The notes under the pieces were generated by a model that was given only the letters and a program-made list of their open reading frames with translations, was not told the DNA's origin and ran no database searches. This document shows positions 22,333 to 30,127 of a DNA stretch of 64,000 nucleotides, in pieces (position 1 is the stretch's first letter; each line of letters opens with the position of its first letter). Made by a program: the position numbers and the translations under genes. The DNA is from Phycisphaerales bacterium (GTDB taxonomy: Bacteria; Planctomycetota; Phycisphaerae; UBA1845), in contig JADZBE010000022.1 in assembly GCA_020852275.1 (NCBI GenBank), forward strand, positions 151,443 through 215,442. The letters run 5' to 3'.

Positions 22333-22535
22333 CATGTGCGCAGGGCACCGGTTCGGAGATGGCGTCGAAATTGGGCGGCGCGCAGACCGGATCAGTCCTT
22401 GACGAGCGGCGGGGCAGCTAGCGCCCCCCGCGCGATGAGCCTGTGGCCGACGGGTTGCAGGACGGGTAAGGCCGGCGGACGAGAGACGACCATTGATCGT
22501 CCCCCGGGTGGGCCCGTTTTGAAGGGAGGTGATCC

Positions 22536-22565
22536 ATGGTCGGATTGATAGGTTTGCTGCTTTAG
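22536..22565 (+). CDS. Nine-residue hydrophobic mini-ORF (MVGLIGLLL) with near-perfect Shine-Dalgarno
   Basis: ATG at 22536, stop TAG at 22563-22565. The ribosome site AAGGGAGGTGATCC (22522-22535) contains GGAGGTGATCC, the complement of the usual 16S rRNA 3' tail GGATCACCTCC, ending one base before the ATG. The core GGAGG is six bases from the start, an ideal spacing. The product is a nine-residue, almost wholly aliphatic peptide. The stop codon sits in the loop of the first GCTGC/GCAGC hairpin, so terminating ribosomes would block that hairpin. It could be a leader peptide, a membrane micropeptide, or a ribosome-loading site. Confidence 0.5.
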   Translation: MVGLIGLLL

Positions 22566-22603
22566 GCAGCGGACGTAGCTGCTTATGGCAGCACCAAGCA
22601 TCC

Positions 22604-22644
22604 GGCCCGGTCCGGAGAACCTCCGAGACCGGGCCACTTTTTTT
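22604..22644 (+). terminator. Intrinsic terminator of the candidate ncRNA
   Basis: Stem GGCCCGGTC/GACCGGGCC (22604-22612 with 22627-22635), extended by CGGAG/CTCCG and a short AAC loop, followed after AC by seven Ts (22638-22644). Very stable and correctly oriented. Confidence 0.85.
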
Positions 22645-22910
22645 CGTGCCTACCCACACAGGCCTCGTAGACCCGCGCTGGCGCATGCTGCTGTGATTTC
22701 GCCGGCCTCATCGGACCCGCCCGCGTTTGACCTGCGTTGCACTCCCGCTCACCTGCACGGGGGCGCGCTTCAACATCATGCCTGGTACGCACCTTGCCGC
22801 CCTGTGTCGGCAGGCGTGGAGGCCGAAGAGGGAGAGTGTCGTGTACATCTGCACCCCAGCAGTACGGCGGAAGGCGTTTGCGATGAACTGTCCGGCGAAA
22901 AGGGGGTAAG

Positions 22911-24347
22911 ATGAATGCGCGGAAGTGGCCGTGGAGAGGCGTGTGCCCGTGTTTATGCGTGAGTGCGTTCACTTATGTGCTGGGCGGCTGCAGCGCGCGA
23001 GGTGGAGGAGGCGGCGACGGCAGTCCCGTGCGGAATGACAACGGTCTGTCAAACGCCAACGTCACCCACAACGACAATGACAATCGCGCCGACGGAATCG
23101 ATGTCGGCGCACGTCCGCAGGAGCGACTCGCCTCGACGGACCTGACGTATCTCGGCGCATTCAGACTCCCCGAGGAGTTCAACTGGGGCGCGCAAGGGAT
23201 TTCGTTTTACCCCGAAGGCGACGGCGGGGCCGGGACGTTGCTCGTCACCGGGTTCGAGCTGCTTCAGGATCCGGCGCATCCCGGCGAATCCTGCTGGAAC
23301 CCCGATTGGGATTGCGGGGCGTACTACGGTCAAGTCCGCATACCCACGGCGACGCGCGCGGCCGGCTGGGAGGACTTGCCGGTGGCCGAACGCATCGGCG
23401 CTTTGACCCCATTCGACGGCGGGCTGGCATCCAGCGTCCACCGAGAGTACGTGTACGTCAGCGCCTTGGAGTATGTCCCGAGGCGCGGCTCGCAGTTGAG
23501 CGACAAGCTCTACGGCGCAATCAACCTGTGGTACGCGGAAGGCGTCGCGGGCAGTGATACCTTCCCCTCCCTCTGGTTCGCCAACCTCAACGGCATGCAG
23601 GCGCGTGGTATGTTCCATGTCGGACCCCGATCGGCGCCCTTTCACGGTCGCAAGACCGGCTCCTACTTGTTCACCGTCCCGCAGGCCTACGCGGACGAGT
23701 ATCTGGGCGGGCGCATTCTGATTACGGGCCGGTCGCGCGGCACTCCGGCGGACGGCACGATCCCGATCACGACGGACGGCGGTTCGCAGGGGCCGACGCT
23801 GATGGCGTTTGCTCCGTGGGGCGCGGACGACCCTACCGGCAATCTCGACGCCCTGCCGCTGCTCTATTATCGCGTGATGTTTCCCGCCTGTGCCGGACCC
23901 AACGTCGGCGACGCGGCGGTTTGCGACTTCCCGGGCTTTACGATGTGCGACGACTGGACCGGCGGGTCGTTCGTGGACAACGGAAGGCGCAGGGCCGTGC
24001 TGCTGCTCGGGCTGAAGGGGCTGGGCGAGAACTGTTATGACGAGCCGCCGGTCGAATGCGGCGACCCGTGCAGCGACGCCCACGGCTATCACTGCCAGCC
24101 GTATGAACGCCAAGTCATCTTCTACGACGTGCATTCCCTCGGCGCATCGGCCATGAGCCGGCAGGATCCATGGGTTGTCCTGCCTTATGAGATGTGGCGT
24201 CCCGGCGTGTTCTATTCGCCGGGGCACACCTGCGGAGGCACGGGCGGCATGGCGTTCGATGCGGCAAGCCGGCGGCTGTTCATGGTCGAGCGAGGACGTG
24301 GCGGCGCCGACGTGAACGCAGCGGTGGTTCACGTGTGGTCGTTGTAA
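22911..24347 (+). CDS. Predicted lipoprotein of unknown function
   Basis: 478 residues. A GGGGG ribosome site lies just upstream. The lipoprotein signal ends in the lipobox VLGGC (Cys near residue 27), followed by a Gly- and then Asn/Asp-rich linker. The mature part is Trp- and Gly-rich, with the look of a beta-propeller or secreted hydrolase-like fold (YLGAFRLPEEF near residue 80, GGILITGRSRG-like strands). It has many cysteines, including CGDPCSDAHGYHC near residue 385, that could form disulfides. No catalytic motif or family is recognised. The candidate ncRNA and its terminator end 266 bases upstream. Confidence 0.7.
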   Translation: MNARKWPWRGVCPCLCVSAFTYVLGGCSARGGGGGDGSPVRNDNGLSNANVTHNDNDNRADGIDVGARPQERLASTDLTYLGAFRLPEEFNWGAQGISFYPEGDGGAGTLLVTGFELLQDPAHPGESCWNPDWDCGAYYGQVRIPTATRAAGWEDLPVAERIGALTPFDGGLASSVHREYVYVSALEYVPRRGSQLSDKLYGAINLWYAEGVAGSDTFPSLWFANLNGMQARGMFHVGPRSAPFHGRKTGSYLFTVPQAYADEYLGGRILITGRSRGTPADGTIPITTDGGSQGPTLMAFAPWGADDPTGNLDALPLLYYRVMFPACAGPNVGDAAVCDFPGFTMCDDWTGGSFVDNGRRRAVLLLGLKGLGENCYDEPPVECGDPCSDAHGYHCQPYERQVIFYDVHSLGASAMSRQDPWVVLPYEMWRPGVFYSPGHTCGGTGGMAFDAASRRLFMVERGRGGADVNAAVVHVWSL

Positions 24348-24615
24348 ATGGGCAGGCCGCTGCAAAAGCTGTGGCACGGAACTCCGGGATGTGCATTCTT
24401 GCGGGAAATTCCTGCGCCGAACTCTGCGATTCGGAAACTGCGACGGGCTGACAAGGCGTGGATTCAGGCGTCAACGACCAGTAGCATGGGCGCGTTCGTG
24501 GGATATTCCGCGCAGGGGCTGGGGATACGAGGCGGTGCTCGCGGGGGAGCGGCGGTGTTGTGAGGAGGGGCGTGAAGGAAGCGCTGATTGATGAATTGCG
24601 TGAAGGAAGCGCCGG

Positions 24616-26733
24616 GTGAGTAAGCGATTGCAACGACAGGACCGGGCCGCTCGCGATCGCCGTGCGGCGGGCGCGGGTGGCAGCGCGGGCGCGCCCTCCG
24701 GAGGGGGTGGCGGCGACGACGCGCACAGAGCCGCGGGGGCCGGCGCGTTGTCCAAGGGCGCATCGAGAAAGCGCCTCTTCGTCCGCGCGGGCGGCGCGCT
24801 GGTCGCGGCGGCGCTCCTCGTGACGGCGGGGTTCGTGTTTCTGGGGAAGCGCCCCGTGCCGCGCGAGCAGCTCAATGTGCTGCTCATCTCGCTCGACACG
24901 ATGCGAGCGGATCACCTCGGCTGTTACGGACATCCGCTCGCGCGCACGCCGAACATCGACGCGCTGGCGGCCGGCGGGACGCTGTTTGCGCAGTGCGTCA
25001 CCTCCGCGCCGACGACCTTTCCCGCGCACGCCAGTCTGCTGACGGGCACGTACCCGTTCGTTCACGGCGCGCGAGTCAACGCGCAATTCGAGCTGGCGGC
25101 GGAAAACGTCACGCTGGCGGAGCTGCTGAAAGGGGCGGGATTCGTCACGGGGGCGGAAGTGTCCGCGATGGTGCTCAACCGCGAGTACGGGCTGCGCCAG
25201 GGCTTCGACACCTACGTCGATCCGCGGGAGGTGCGCTATCGCAAGGCGAACCCGACGGATCAGCCGGTCAACGAGCGCGTCGCCCAGGACGTGTGCGACG
25301 GGGCGATTCAATTCCTGCGGGGGCACGCGAGCGAGCGGTTCTTCCTGTTCGTCCACCTGTACGACGCGCATCTGCCGTACCAGGCGCCGCAGCCCTTCAA
25401 GTCGCAATACAAGGACGGTTACCTCGGCGAGATCGCGTACGTGGACCAGCAGCTTGGACGGCTCTTCCGCGAGCTGGACGCGCTGAAGCTGACGGGGCGC
25501 ACGCTCGTCGTGCTGACCGGGGACCACGGCGAAGGGCGCGGCGAGCACGGCGAGGAGGAGCACGGGCTGCTGGTGTACGACGCGACGCTCGCTGTGCCGC
25601 TGATCCTGCGGCTTCCCGGCTGGATCCCCCAGGGTCTGCGCATCGCCCACCAGGTCCGGCACATCGACGTGCCCTCCACCGTGCTGGATCTCGTGCAGGT
25701 GTCCGGTCCGCCCGCCATGCAGGGCGAGAGCCTGATGCCGCTGCTACAGGGGGAGCGGGGCCGGACATCGCGCGCCGCGTATTCTGAAACGCTGTCGCCG
25801 CTGTTCGATTACGTGTACGCGCCGCTGCGAAGCCTGCGCGAGGAGGGGTGGAAGTACGTGCTGGGTCCCAAGCCGGAGCTGTACCACGTCGCGGCGGACC
25901 CGAAGGAGTCGCGGAACCTCATCGACGCGGAACCGCAGCGCGCGCAGCGCATGCGCGCTGAGCTGGCGCAACTGATCGCCGCGGCGCCGCGCGTGACGGA
26001 CCCGGCCGCGGCGCGGCGCGCCGTGACCGCCGAGGAGCGGTCGTCGCTGCAGGCGCTGGGGTACCTTGGCAGCGCCGGCGAGGACGAGATCGGCAGCGCC
26101 GCCGCCTCGAATGACCTTGAGCGGTTCCCGCCCACCGGTCCTAATCCCGTGGACCACGCGGAGGAGGTGCAAACGCTGAGCGCGTGCATGGCGATGGTCA
26201 CCGCGGGGCGCTTCGAGGAAGCGTCCGCGAGACTGCGGCCACTGCTCGCCTCACAGCCCGCGGCGTCGCGCGGGCAGTTCAACGCCAACCGGCTCCTCGC
26301 CAACGCGCTCAACGGTCTCGGGCGGCTCGATGAAGCGGTGGAACACTACCGCAAGGCGCTGGCGGAGAGACCGACGGACTTCATCACGCTGACGGACCTG
26401 GGCGGGGCGCTGATGCGCCTGGGCAAGCTCGATGACGCGGTGGCGGTGTACGAGTTGGCGCTGAAGAGTTCGGGCGAGATGCCGTTCGTGCACATGCAGC
26501 TCGCGGCGGCGCTGACCGCGAAGGGCGACTACCCGGCGGCCATCGCGCATTGCGAGGCGGCGCTGAAGACCGACCCGAAGCTCGCCAACGCCTACGCGGC
26601 GTTGGCGAACATCTATGCGAAGTCCGATCGCAAGGCGGAAGCCGTCGAGGCAATCCGCAAGGCGCTGGCGATCAACCCCGCCAGCGCGGCGTTCCGCCGA
26701 ATGCTGCAGGACCTGACGGGCGATGCGCCGTAG
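24616..26733 (+). CDS. Membrane-anchored sulfatase-superfamily protein with C-terminal TPRs
   Basis: 705 residues from a GTG start preceded by GAAGGAA. A basic, Gly/Ala-rich N-terminus precedes one membrane helix (about 54-77). Residues 85-460 form an alkaline-phosphatase/sulfatase fold: LLISLDTMRADHLG (metal Asp94), the nucleophile region TTFPAHASLLTG, and the metal-binding LTGDHGEGRGEHGE. The position occupied by the modifiable Cys/Ser in true sulfatases (C/S-X-P-X-R) is Thr134 and the Arg is His138, so formylglycine cannot form. A Thr-nucleophile phosphodiesterase- or phosphatase-like reaction is more likely, on an unknown substrate. Four or so TPR units follow (about 520-700). The catalytic domain should face the periplasm. 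Confidence 0.85.
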   Translation: MSKRLQRQDRAARDRRAAGAGGSAGAPSGGGGGDDAHRAAGAGALSKGASRKRLFVRAGGALVAAALLVTAGFVFLGKRPVPREQLNVLLISLDTMRADHLGCYGHPLARTPNIDALAAGGTLFAQCVTSAPTTFPAHASLLTGTYPFVHGARVNAQFELAAENVTLAELLKGAGFVTGAEVSAMVLNREYGLRQGFDTYVDPREVRYRKANPTDQPVNERVAQDVCDGAIQFLRGHASERFFLFVHLYDAHLPYQAPQPFKSQYKDGYLGEIAYVDQQLGRLFRELDALKLTGRTLVVLTGDHGEGRGEHGEEEHGLLVYDATLAVPLILRLPGWIPQGLRIAHQVRHIDVPSTVLDLVQVSGPPAMQGESLMPLLQGERGRTSRAAYSETLSPLFDYVYAPLRSLREEGWKYVLGPKPELYHVAADPKESRNLIDAEPQRAQRMRAELAQLIAAAPRVTDPAAARRAVTAEERSSLQALGYLGSAGEDEIGSAAASNDLERFPPTGPNPVDHAEEVQTLSACMAMVTAGRFEEASARLRPLLASQPAASRGQFNANRLLANALNGLGRLDEAVEHYRKALAERPTDFITLTDLGGALMRLGKLDDAVAVYELALKSSGEMPFVHMQLAAALTAKGDYPAAIAHCEAALKTDPKLANAYAALANIYAKSDRKAEAVEAIRKALAINPASAAFRRMLQDLTGDAP

Positions 26734-26848
26734 CGGATCGCGCGCAGCGAAGTCGAAGGTTGCGCCAAGCACCCCCGTCGCCGGCATTCGCGCAGACAGG
26801 ACGAGCAGGTCGTCCAGGTGTGGGACGGCTGTATGGAGGCCTGCACAG

Positions 26849-27130
26849 GTTGGAAACCTGTGCTACACCCACCGGTTGGAAACCGGTGCCACAGCGACCG
26901 GTTGGAAACCGGTGCCACAGCGACCGGTTGGAAACCGGCGCCACAGACACCGATTTGGTAACCTGTACCACAGCCGCCGGTTGGAAACCGGTGCCACAGA
27001 CACCGATTTGGTAATTTGTACCACAGCCGCCGGTTGGAAGCCGGTGCCACAGCCGCCGGTTGGAAACCGGTGCCACAGCCGCCGGTTGGAAACCGGTGCC
27101 ACAGCCGCCGGTTGGAAACCGGTGCCACAT
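26849..27130. repeat. Eleven-copy tandem array of a 26-bp palindromic unit
   Basis: Unit CCGGTTGGAAACCGG plus GTGCCACAGCC-type spacer, period 26-27 bp, about 11 copies between the sulfatase and double-cupin genes. Copies 5 and 7 are diverged (CCGATTTGGTAA). Each unit contains the dyad CCGGTT/AACCGG. The reverse complement matches single copies at 49793 and 52041 (GGCACCGG...TTCCAGCCGG). There are no unique spacers, so this is not CRISPR. Confidence 0.9.
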
Positions 27131-27193
27131 GCGGTCTTGGAGATTGCACCAAGGTCGATTCTGAAACAGGTTCCGCGGTGAAGATCGGCGAAG

Positions 27194-27931
27194 CTACCCC
27201 GCCTTGGCCTTGGGCGCGGCTTCCACCGGGTCCTTGAACTCGATGTTCAGCGCGCCCATCTCGGCGGGGCCGACGTTCTCCACGGTGTGGCTGACGGCGT
27301 CGCTCCACATGGCGGCGCCGGCGGCGAGCGCTTTCTCCGTCACCTTGCCGGCCGAATCAGTGAACTTGGCCTTAGCGTCCGTCAGGGCGTAGATGAGGTT
27401 GGCCGGGTGCCAGTGCATGGCCAGTTTCTCGCCGGGCTTAAGGTGCGATTCGAGGACGCGGACGCGCTCGTTCTCGAAGACGACCTTGGTTTTCGCAGGG
27501 TCGGTCTTGACGGGATCCTGACCCTCCGGCGGCGCGGCGGGTTTGGCGCCGGGTTGCGCGGCCTTCTTGAACTCGACGACGATGCCGCGGAACTCCGCGT
27601 TGCCGACGTTTTCGGCGGCGTGCGACTCGGCCTTGATCCAGTTGGCGGCGCCGGGCTTTCCCTCAAGATCCTGCGTCTTGCCGTCGGCGTAGCTGAGCTT
27701 GAGCTTGCCCTCGGTGAGGATGTACACGAGGTGGTCGGGGTGAGAGTGCATGGCGATCTTCTCCCCCGGCTTGAAGGTGATGGAGCAGAGCCGGACGGCG
27801 TCATTCTCGAAAACGGTTTTGTAGATGGTCGGTCCAACCTTGACGGGGTCTTGCGCCCTCGCCGGCACGACCGCCGGAAGCAGTCCCGTTGATGCGACCA
27901 CGGTCCACAGCGCTGCAGTGCGCGTCGTCAT
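27194..27931 (-). CDS. Periplasmic double-cupin protein
   Basis: 245 residues. The ATG at 27931 has AGGAG seven bases upstream and opens a signal peptide (MTTRTAALWTVVASTGLLPA, cleaved near ARA). Two cupin domains of about 95 residues are separated by a Pro-rich linker and are clearly duplicated: FENDAVRLCSITFKPGEKIA with MHSHPDHLVY, and FENERVRVLESHLKPGEKLA with MHWHPANLIY. The His pairs in each HxHP motif fit metal-binding cupins, followed by SHAAENVG and SHTVENVG. Likely binds metal or a small ligand in the periplasm; substrate unknown. Confidence 0.85.
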   Translation of the reverse strand: MTTRTAALWTVVASTGLLPAVVPARAQDPVKVGPTIYKTVFENDAVRLCSITFKPGEKIAMHSHPDHLVYILTEGKLKLSYADGKTQDLEGKPGAANWIKAESHAAENVGNAEFRGIVVEFKKAAQPGAKPAAPPEGQDPVKTDPAKTKVVFENERVRVLESHLKPGEKLAMHWHPANLIYALTDAKAKFTDSAGKVTEKALAAGAAMWSDAVSHTVENVGPAEMGALNIEFKDPVEAAPKAKAG

Positions 27932-28060
27932 GGATGAACTCCTGATTGCAGAGGTTGGCGGGATTGAGCCGCCCATCACGGCTCGCGTAGGTGCGAAGGG
28001 TAACCTCGGGCGGGTTCCGGGCCAAGTGCCCGCTCGTTTGCCCGGCGCGAGGGCGGATGT

Positions 28061-28155
28061 CGGGGTTCAGGGTTCAGGGTTCAGGGTTCAGGGTTCGGGG
28101 TTCGGGGTTCGGGGTCCGGGGTTCAGGGCTAAGGGTCTGGGTGCAGGGTTCGGCG
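28061..28155. repeat. GGGTTCA / GGGTTCG tandem repeat
   Basis: Five or so GGGTTCA units followed by three GGGTTCG units and degenerate copies. Same family as 4001-4054. Located upstream of the double-cupin gene and downstream of the SPFH operon. Confidence 0.85.
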
Positions 28156-28180
28156 CTGCGGCGTCAGTACACGTTCACTC

Positions 28181-28295
28181 GTCACCCCTGCGCAGGCGGG
28201 GGTCCAGCTTGCGGCGGGGCTGGATTCCTGCCTGCGCGGGAATGACGAGTCAGGTGTGCGCGGGAATGACGAGTCAGGTGTGCGCGGGAATGACG
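28181..28295. repeat. Cluster of CCTGCGCGGGAATGAC palindrome repeats
   Basis: One inward copy (GTCACCCCTGCGCAGGCGGG), one nearly complete palindrome GATTCCTGCCTGCGCGGGAA, then two further tandem units of GAGTCAGGTGTGCGCGGGAAT. Same family as 35083, 38045 and 58611. Confidence 0.85.
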
Positions 28296-28342
28296 GCCGT
28301 TGCGCTCACGCTGGGCGAACAGAGGTGTCGCCTTCCTGCCGC

Positions 28343-30127
28343 CTACGGTTCGGGCGGATGTGTGCCGGCGGATTGCAGAATCTTGGCCGCGCCGACTTCC
28401 TCGAACTTGCCGAGGTCCGTCCAGAACGTGCCCTCGCCCGCGAAGATGAGCTTGATGCTCTGCGGCTGGAAGTTCTCCGCGAAGGTGTACAGGTTGTACG
28501 CCCGCGCGGATCCGAACGCATCGACCAGCATCTTGTAGCCCTTCGCCTCGGCCTCCTTCTTGAACCGCTCCACGTCCGCCGCCGCCTGCCCGAGAATCTC
28601 AGTGCGCTTGGCATCCATCTCCGCGACTTGCTGCTGGATAGTGGCCGCTTCGAGGTTTGCCCTCGCCTGGACCTGCGCCGACTCCTTCTCGCCGTCGGCC
28701 TGGATGTCGGCGACCATCAGACGTGTGTCGGCCTGGATGGTCTCGCGGGCGATGTCGATCTTCTTTTTCTCTTCCTCGAGGGTGGCCTTGACGATTGCGG
28801 CCTCGCGCTGCTTCTCGTTGGTCAATTGCTTCTCGACGGCGAGGAAGCTCTCCTGAATGGTCTTCTTGAGGTCCTCCGTCACTTCGCCGCCTCGCTCGTC
28901 CGGCGCGTGAACTTCGACCTCGCGGACCAAGGCGAGCAGCACGTCCACGTGCTTCTCGCCGCAGACGCGCTTCAGCTCCGCGGTCAGCTCGCGCTGGAAC
29001 TCCTCGCGCCGCGCGCCCTGGATGAAGTCGCGCGCGGCGTAGGTCGCGCCGATGTTGCGGCAGATCGACCGGAGCTGCGGCGAGATGATCTTGTCCAGCA
29101 CGCCGTCAATGTTGCCGAACTCGTTAATAATCTGGGCCGCATGAGTGGGATGGATGCCCCAGATCACCGTCACCCCGATCTTGATGATGTAACCCGTCTC
29201 GGATGAAAACGAGATGCGGTTGTTCTCGGCTTCGCTGACTTTCACCTGCGAGTACTCGTTGTACCCCACTTCGACGGGGATCACGCGCTGGAGCTTGGGG
29301 TTGATGAAGTACACGCCGGGCTGAAGGACATTGCGCAGCGTGCCGCGCTCGCCCGGTTCCGCCAAGGGGCGCGTGATGGACGTCATCGTGTCCGCTTCCA
29401 CCTTCTTCCGCGGATCGCCCGCCTCGGGAGCGTTCGCATCAGGCGGGTTCGTCGCATCCTTGCCTGAAGGCGGCGCCGTAATCGCCGGAGGCTGCGTCGC
29501 CTGCGGCGCTGTTCCCGTGCTGGACGCCTCGCCCGACACATCTTCACCGAACAGGTTGGTCACGACGCCGACGAACCCGGCGGGAATCACCACGGCCGGG
29601 TGATACTCGACCGAGAAGACCTCGGGATTGAGCCGGTAGGTTCCCGGCGTGAGCACCTCGCGCCACACGCCTTTCTCGCCGGAAGCGCGATCGACCAGCG
29701 TCTGCCCGCCGCGCGGCTCCTTGCCGATCTTGCGGGTCACCACGCCGACCTGGGGATACTCGCCTTGGAACTTGAAATCGCCGGCCTTGATGCGCGCGCG
29801 CTGGGATTCGTCCAGCGAATGGACCCATTCCCACTTCGCGGGATTGCCCGCCGGAACCACGGTGAGCGGCACGAGTGTCCAATCCCAGTCCCAGGGATTG
29901 CGAAAGTAGCGGCCCGGTCCCAAAACGTGCTCGCGGAGTCCCTTCTCCCCGGGCTGGGTGGCGATGCTCACGCCCGGCGGCAGTTCGGTTCCCGTCTTGC
30001 GCTTCAGCACGGCGCACGAGTCCGGCGGCACGTAGAACCGGAACTGCGTCCAGTACACGGCCGTGACGACCGAAGCGACGATCAGCGCCGCACCCACCAC
30101 GGATGGAATCAGCTTGCGAAGCGTCAC
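28343..30127 (-). CDS. SPFH/band-7 membrane protein, distal gene of the SPFH operon
   Basis: 594 residues. One N-terminal membrane helix (about 8-28) places the rest outside or on the membrane face. Residues 35-290 contain repeated short modules of the form GExGxxRxVLxPGxYxxNP (GEKGLREHVLGPGRYFRNP, GEKGVWREVLTPGTYRLNP, GERGTLRNVLQPGVYFINP), split by a Pro/Thr-rich insert. An SPFH core lies at about 290-420 (VIWGIHPTHAAQIINEFGN), followed by a long charged coiled coil (about 420-560) with Ala/Glu repeats, as in flotillins and HflK/C. The start overlaps the stop of the upstream SPFH gene by four bases, implying translational coupling and probably a hetero-oligomer. Confidence 0.85.
   Translation of the reverse strand: MTLRKLIPSVVGAALIVASVVTAVYWTQFRFYVPPDSCAVLKRKTGTELPPGVSIATQPGEKGLREHVLGPGRYFRNPWDWDWTLVPLTVVPAGNPAKWEWVHSLDESQRARIKAGDFKFQGEYPQVGVVTRKIGKEPRGGQTLVDRASGEKGVWREVLTPGTYRLNPEVFSVEYHPAVVIPAGFVGVVTNLFGEDVSGEASSTGTAPQATQPPAITAPPSGKDATNPPDANAPEAGDPRKKVEADTMTSITRPLAEPGERGTLRNVLQPGVYFINPKLQRVIPVEVGYNEYSQVKVSEAENNRISFSSETGYIIKIGVTVIWGIHPTHAAQIINEFGNIDGVLDKIISPQLRSICRNIGATYAARDFIQGARREEFQRELTAELKRVCGEKHVDVLLALVREVEVHAPDERGGEVTEDLKKTIQESFLAVEKQLTNEKQREAAIVKATLEEEKKKIDIARETIQADTRLMVADIQADGEKESAQVQARANLEAATIQQQVAEMDAKRTEILGQAAADVERFKKEAEAKGYKMLVDAFGSARAYNLYTFAENFQPQSIKLIFAGEGTFWTDLGKFEEVGAAKILQSAGTHPPEP

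Larger units (their letters stand above)
22339..22644 (+). ncRNA. Candidate ~300-nt structured RNA with an embedded nonapeptide ORF
   Basis: Bounded by a near-consensus promoter and a strong intrinsic terminator. Between them lie several potential hairpins: a GC-rich one at 22405-22433, GACGA/TCGTC at 22485-22501, and two tandem hairpins with the same GCTGC/GCAGC stem at 22556-22570 and 22578-22592. Near the 3' end is a Shine-Dalgarno matching 11 consecutive bases of the expected 16S complement, followed by a ten-codon ORF. I see no SRP, 6S, tmRNA or RNase P signature. It may be a regulatory RNA, a leader-peptide attenuator for the lipoprotein gene at 22911, or a gene for a tiny hydrophobic peptide. 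The boundaries are inferred, not measured. Confidence 0.55.

Noticed and set aside
22339..22644. SRP RNA, 6S RNA, tmRNA or RNase P RNA at the candidate ncRNA
   Set aside because: None of the conserved cores I know was found, such as the SRP GGAAG apical region, the 6S open bubble or the RNase P GAGGAAAGTC.
26849..27130. CRISPR array
   Set aside because: The 26-bp units abut directly with no unique spacers and no cas genes are present.
26672..27130. Minus-strand protein reading CGTGFQPAAVAPVSNR repeats
   Set aside because: It is the translation of the tandem palindrome array, in a gap between two genes, with no start signal.
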